A stretch of 31,359 nucleotides of DNA from Phanerodontia chrysosporium (Eukaryota; Basidiomycota; Agaricomycetes; Polyporales; Phanerochaetaceae): positions 1 through 31,359 of the forward strand of contig MJGA01000104.1 of the NCBI GenBank assembly GCA_001910725.1, read 5' to 3'. Both the position numbers and the translations under genes were made by a program. Under the pieces are notes generated by a model, which made no database searches, was not told where the DNA came from, and saw nothing but the letters and a program-made list of their open reading frames with translations. This document shows positions 29,951 to 31,359 of the stretch, one piece after another; position 1 is the stretch's first letter, and each line of letters opens with the position of its first letter.

Positions 29951-31359
29951 TCACAGGCTCTTACAGGGTCCTCCTCCTGATACGACAACGCACTCGACTG
30001 GCTTCCTCAAGAAGCCTTCCATGGTATCAAACTGGATGACGGACCCACTGTCAGCCTGGTGCATCAGGTGAGAGATAACCAGAAAACCACTCACAGGCTT
30101 ATCAGGGTCCTCCAGCACAAAGTCGTAGCGGCGCAATATGGACGACACGATAATCAGGAGCTCCATGTTCGCCAGGTTGCGTCCAAACAGCTCCTGTGTC
30201 AGCAATCAGCATCCTTGGAGCAGGCTTACGCAGGGTGTTAAACCTTACCTTGGGCCAAACGAGAAGGGATTGTACGTCTTTTGCACTGCGTTCTTGTCTT
30301 GCTCGAACCATCGCTCGGGCCTGAACACCTCCGGGTCCTTGCCCCACACTTCCTCGTCTCGGTATCGTGTACGTTGGTACACTAAGCACAGTGCCCTCGG
30401 GAAGAACCTTCCGCAGACTGTCATTCCGCCCTTGGGAACGAGCCTGGAAGGCCGATGCCAGACGTCGAGTGGATGCGCAGAGCCTCGTCGATAACAGCCT
30501 GCAGGTACGGCAGCCGCTTGACTTGGTCGAAAGTGGATACGGTTCGTCGTCCGACCCTAGCGCCTCGTCGAGCTCTTGCTGCAGCTTACGCTGTGCATCG
30601 GGGTACTTGGCCAGGTAGTAAGTTATCGCACAGGATGAGCTTCCCAGGGATGTCAGCATGCGCACAGGGATCGGATAGAAGCCACGTACTTGGATGTCGT
30701 GTCCGAACCGGCAATGAGCTGTGTGAGAGCCTCCGCGGTAAGCTCTTCCTTGCCCATCAGGTTCCCATCATCATCTCTGCCTTCCTGCAATTTGCCCAGC
30801 AGGTCAACCCGATCCGTAGGCGTCGTCAGGCGCTGTGCAACTGCGGCGACTGCGATGCCCGCGAGTTGCTTCACGGCCTTCTGCCCGGCGGAACCACGGG
30901 AAGAGCTTCACGATGGGCCGCATCCACGGCGGAAGGACGCCAAGCGAGGCCGAGTACGTACCACGGTCGTTGATGACCTGCACCGCCGGGATGTACTGCA
31001 CCTCGGACTTTTCTTTGCCGTACGACGCCATGGCTTGCTCATGGTCGACAGCTACCGGCGCGGCATCCCGGGCGGCCAGAGCATCCCGAAGGGTGCACCG
31101 AAAGCCAAATCACCTGCAGCCACGTCAGTACCAGCATACGAGAATATCCCTCTCACGACGCACCAATGATGTCAAACGCCAGGTAGTTGTACCACGGCAG
31201 GCAATCGAGCCAGACCCTGCCGTTACGTCCCTTCCAGCCGCCCTCGCCATCGTCTCCCGACAGACCCTTCGCGCCCGCCTCATACAGCCGGTCCCACTGC
31301 TGGATCAGCTGCTTGACGTATAAGCGCACGTGGGGCTCGAACTCGAGGACGCTCTTCTG
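29951..31359 (-). pseudogene. CYP53-like cytochrome P450, 5' partial, many frame breaks
   Basis: Exon blocks on the minus strand: 31165-31359 (continuing past the edge), 30690-31114, 30249-30639, 30095-30193 and 29951-30031. Introns are 50-63 nt. P450 landmarks are all present: I-helix LIAGSDTTSNSSCA, the ExxR in DEALRIH, FRPERWF, and the haem loop FSFGPRSC then GRNLANMELL. The overall pattern resembles basidiomycete benzoate para-hydroxylase (CYP53), an ER-bound mono-oxygenase; the family call is inference. Continuity needs about seven small corrections, nearly all base losses: near 31075, 30890, 30543, 30446, 30400, 30366 and 30185, the last just after the haem-ligand Cys codon. It is either a true pseudogene or a poorly polished stretch. 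Typed as pseudogene on the sequence as given. Confidence 0.8.

Noticed and set aside
1..31359. Mobile elements, CRISPR arrays and rRNA
   Set aside because: No transposase or reverse transcriptase motifs, terminal repeats, regular repeat-spacer arrays or rRNA sequence were seen on either strand.

Overview
The window reads as a nuclear genome segment of an agaricomycete (probably a polypore-type basidiomycete). The coding sequence is GC-rich. Nearly every recognisable gene is cut by introns of about 47-60 nt with GTRNGT-like donors, a CTRAC/CTAAT branch site about 12-25 nt before the acceptor, and YAG ends. The protein families (ChAPs exomer cargo adaptor, RUS1/DUF647, an atypical G-alpha, fungal aspartokinase, a CYP53-like P450, HET proteins) fit this. 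The species placement is inference. I see no tRNA, rRNA, CRISPR array or transposon.

Layout. 1-3019 (+): the 3' part of a HET-domain gene with four ZZ-like zinc fingers, entering from the left edge and broken by small frame changes. 3306-5361 (+): a multi-spanning membrane protein with a damaged 5' half. 5540-6479 (-): omega-type glutathione S-transferase. 6774-9106 (-): RUS1/DUF647 membrane protein. 9361-12113 (+): ChAPs-family exomer cargo adaptor. 12382-13756 (+): CCDC6/DUF2046-like coiled-coil protein. 14264-16250 (+): type II membrane fucosyltransferase-like protein. 17028-21515 (+): a locus with two HET units in tandem, probably fused in frame by an intron. 22063-24930 (-): atypical G-alpha with 4-nt and 6-nt candidate micro-exons. 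26895-29356 (-): aspartokinase. 29951 to the right edge (-): CYP53-like cytochrome P450 with many frame breaks.

Theme. The core is ordinary housekeeping (secretion, amino-acid synthesis, signalling, detoxification). It is interleaved with three HET units of one family, which in other fungi belong to allorecognition and cell-death systems. One HET gene carries N-terminal zinc fingers and sits beside a polytopic membrane protein. The other carries a predicted N-terminal membrane anchor plus a degenerate and an intact HET unit. The most novel points are this anchored tandem-HET architecture and the micro-exon structure of the G-alpha gene. A caution: one-base contractions at short G/C runs break the HET, GST, aspartokinase and P450 frames, so part of the apparent decay may be sequence error.
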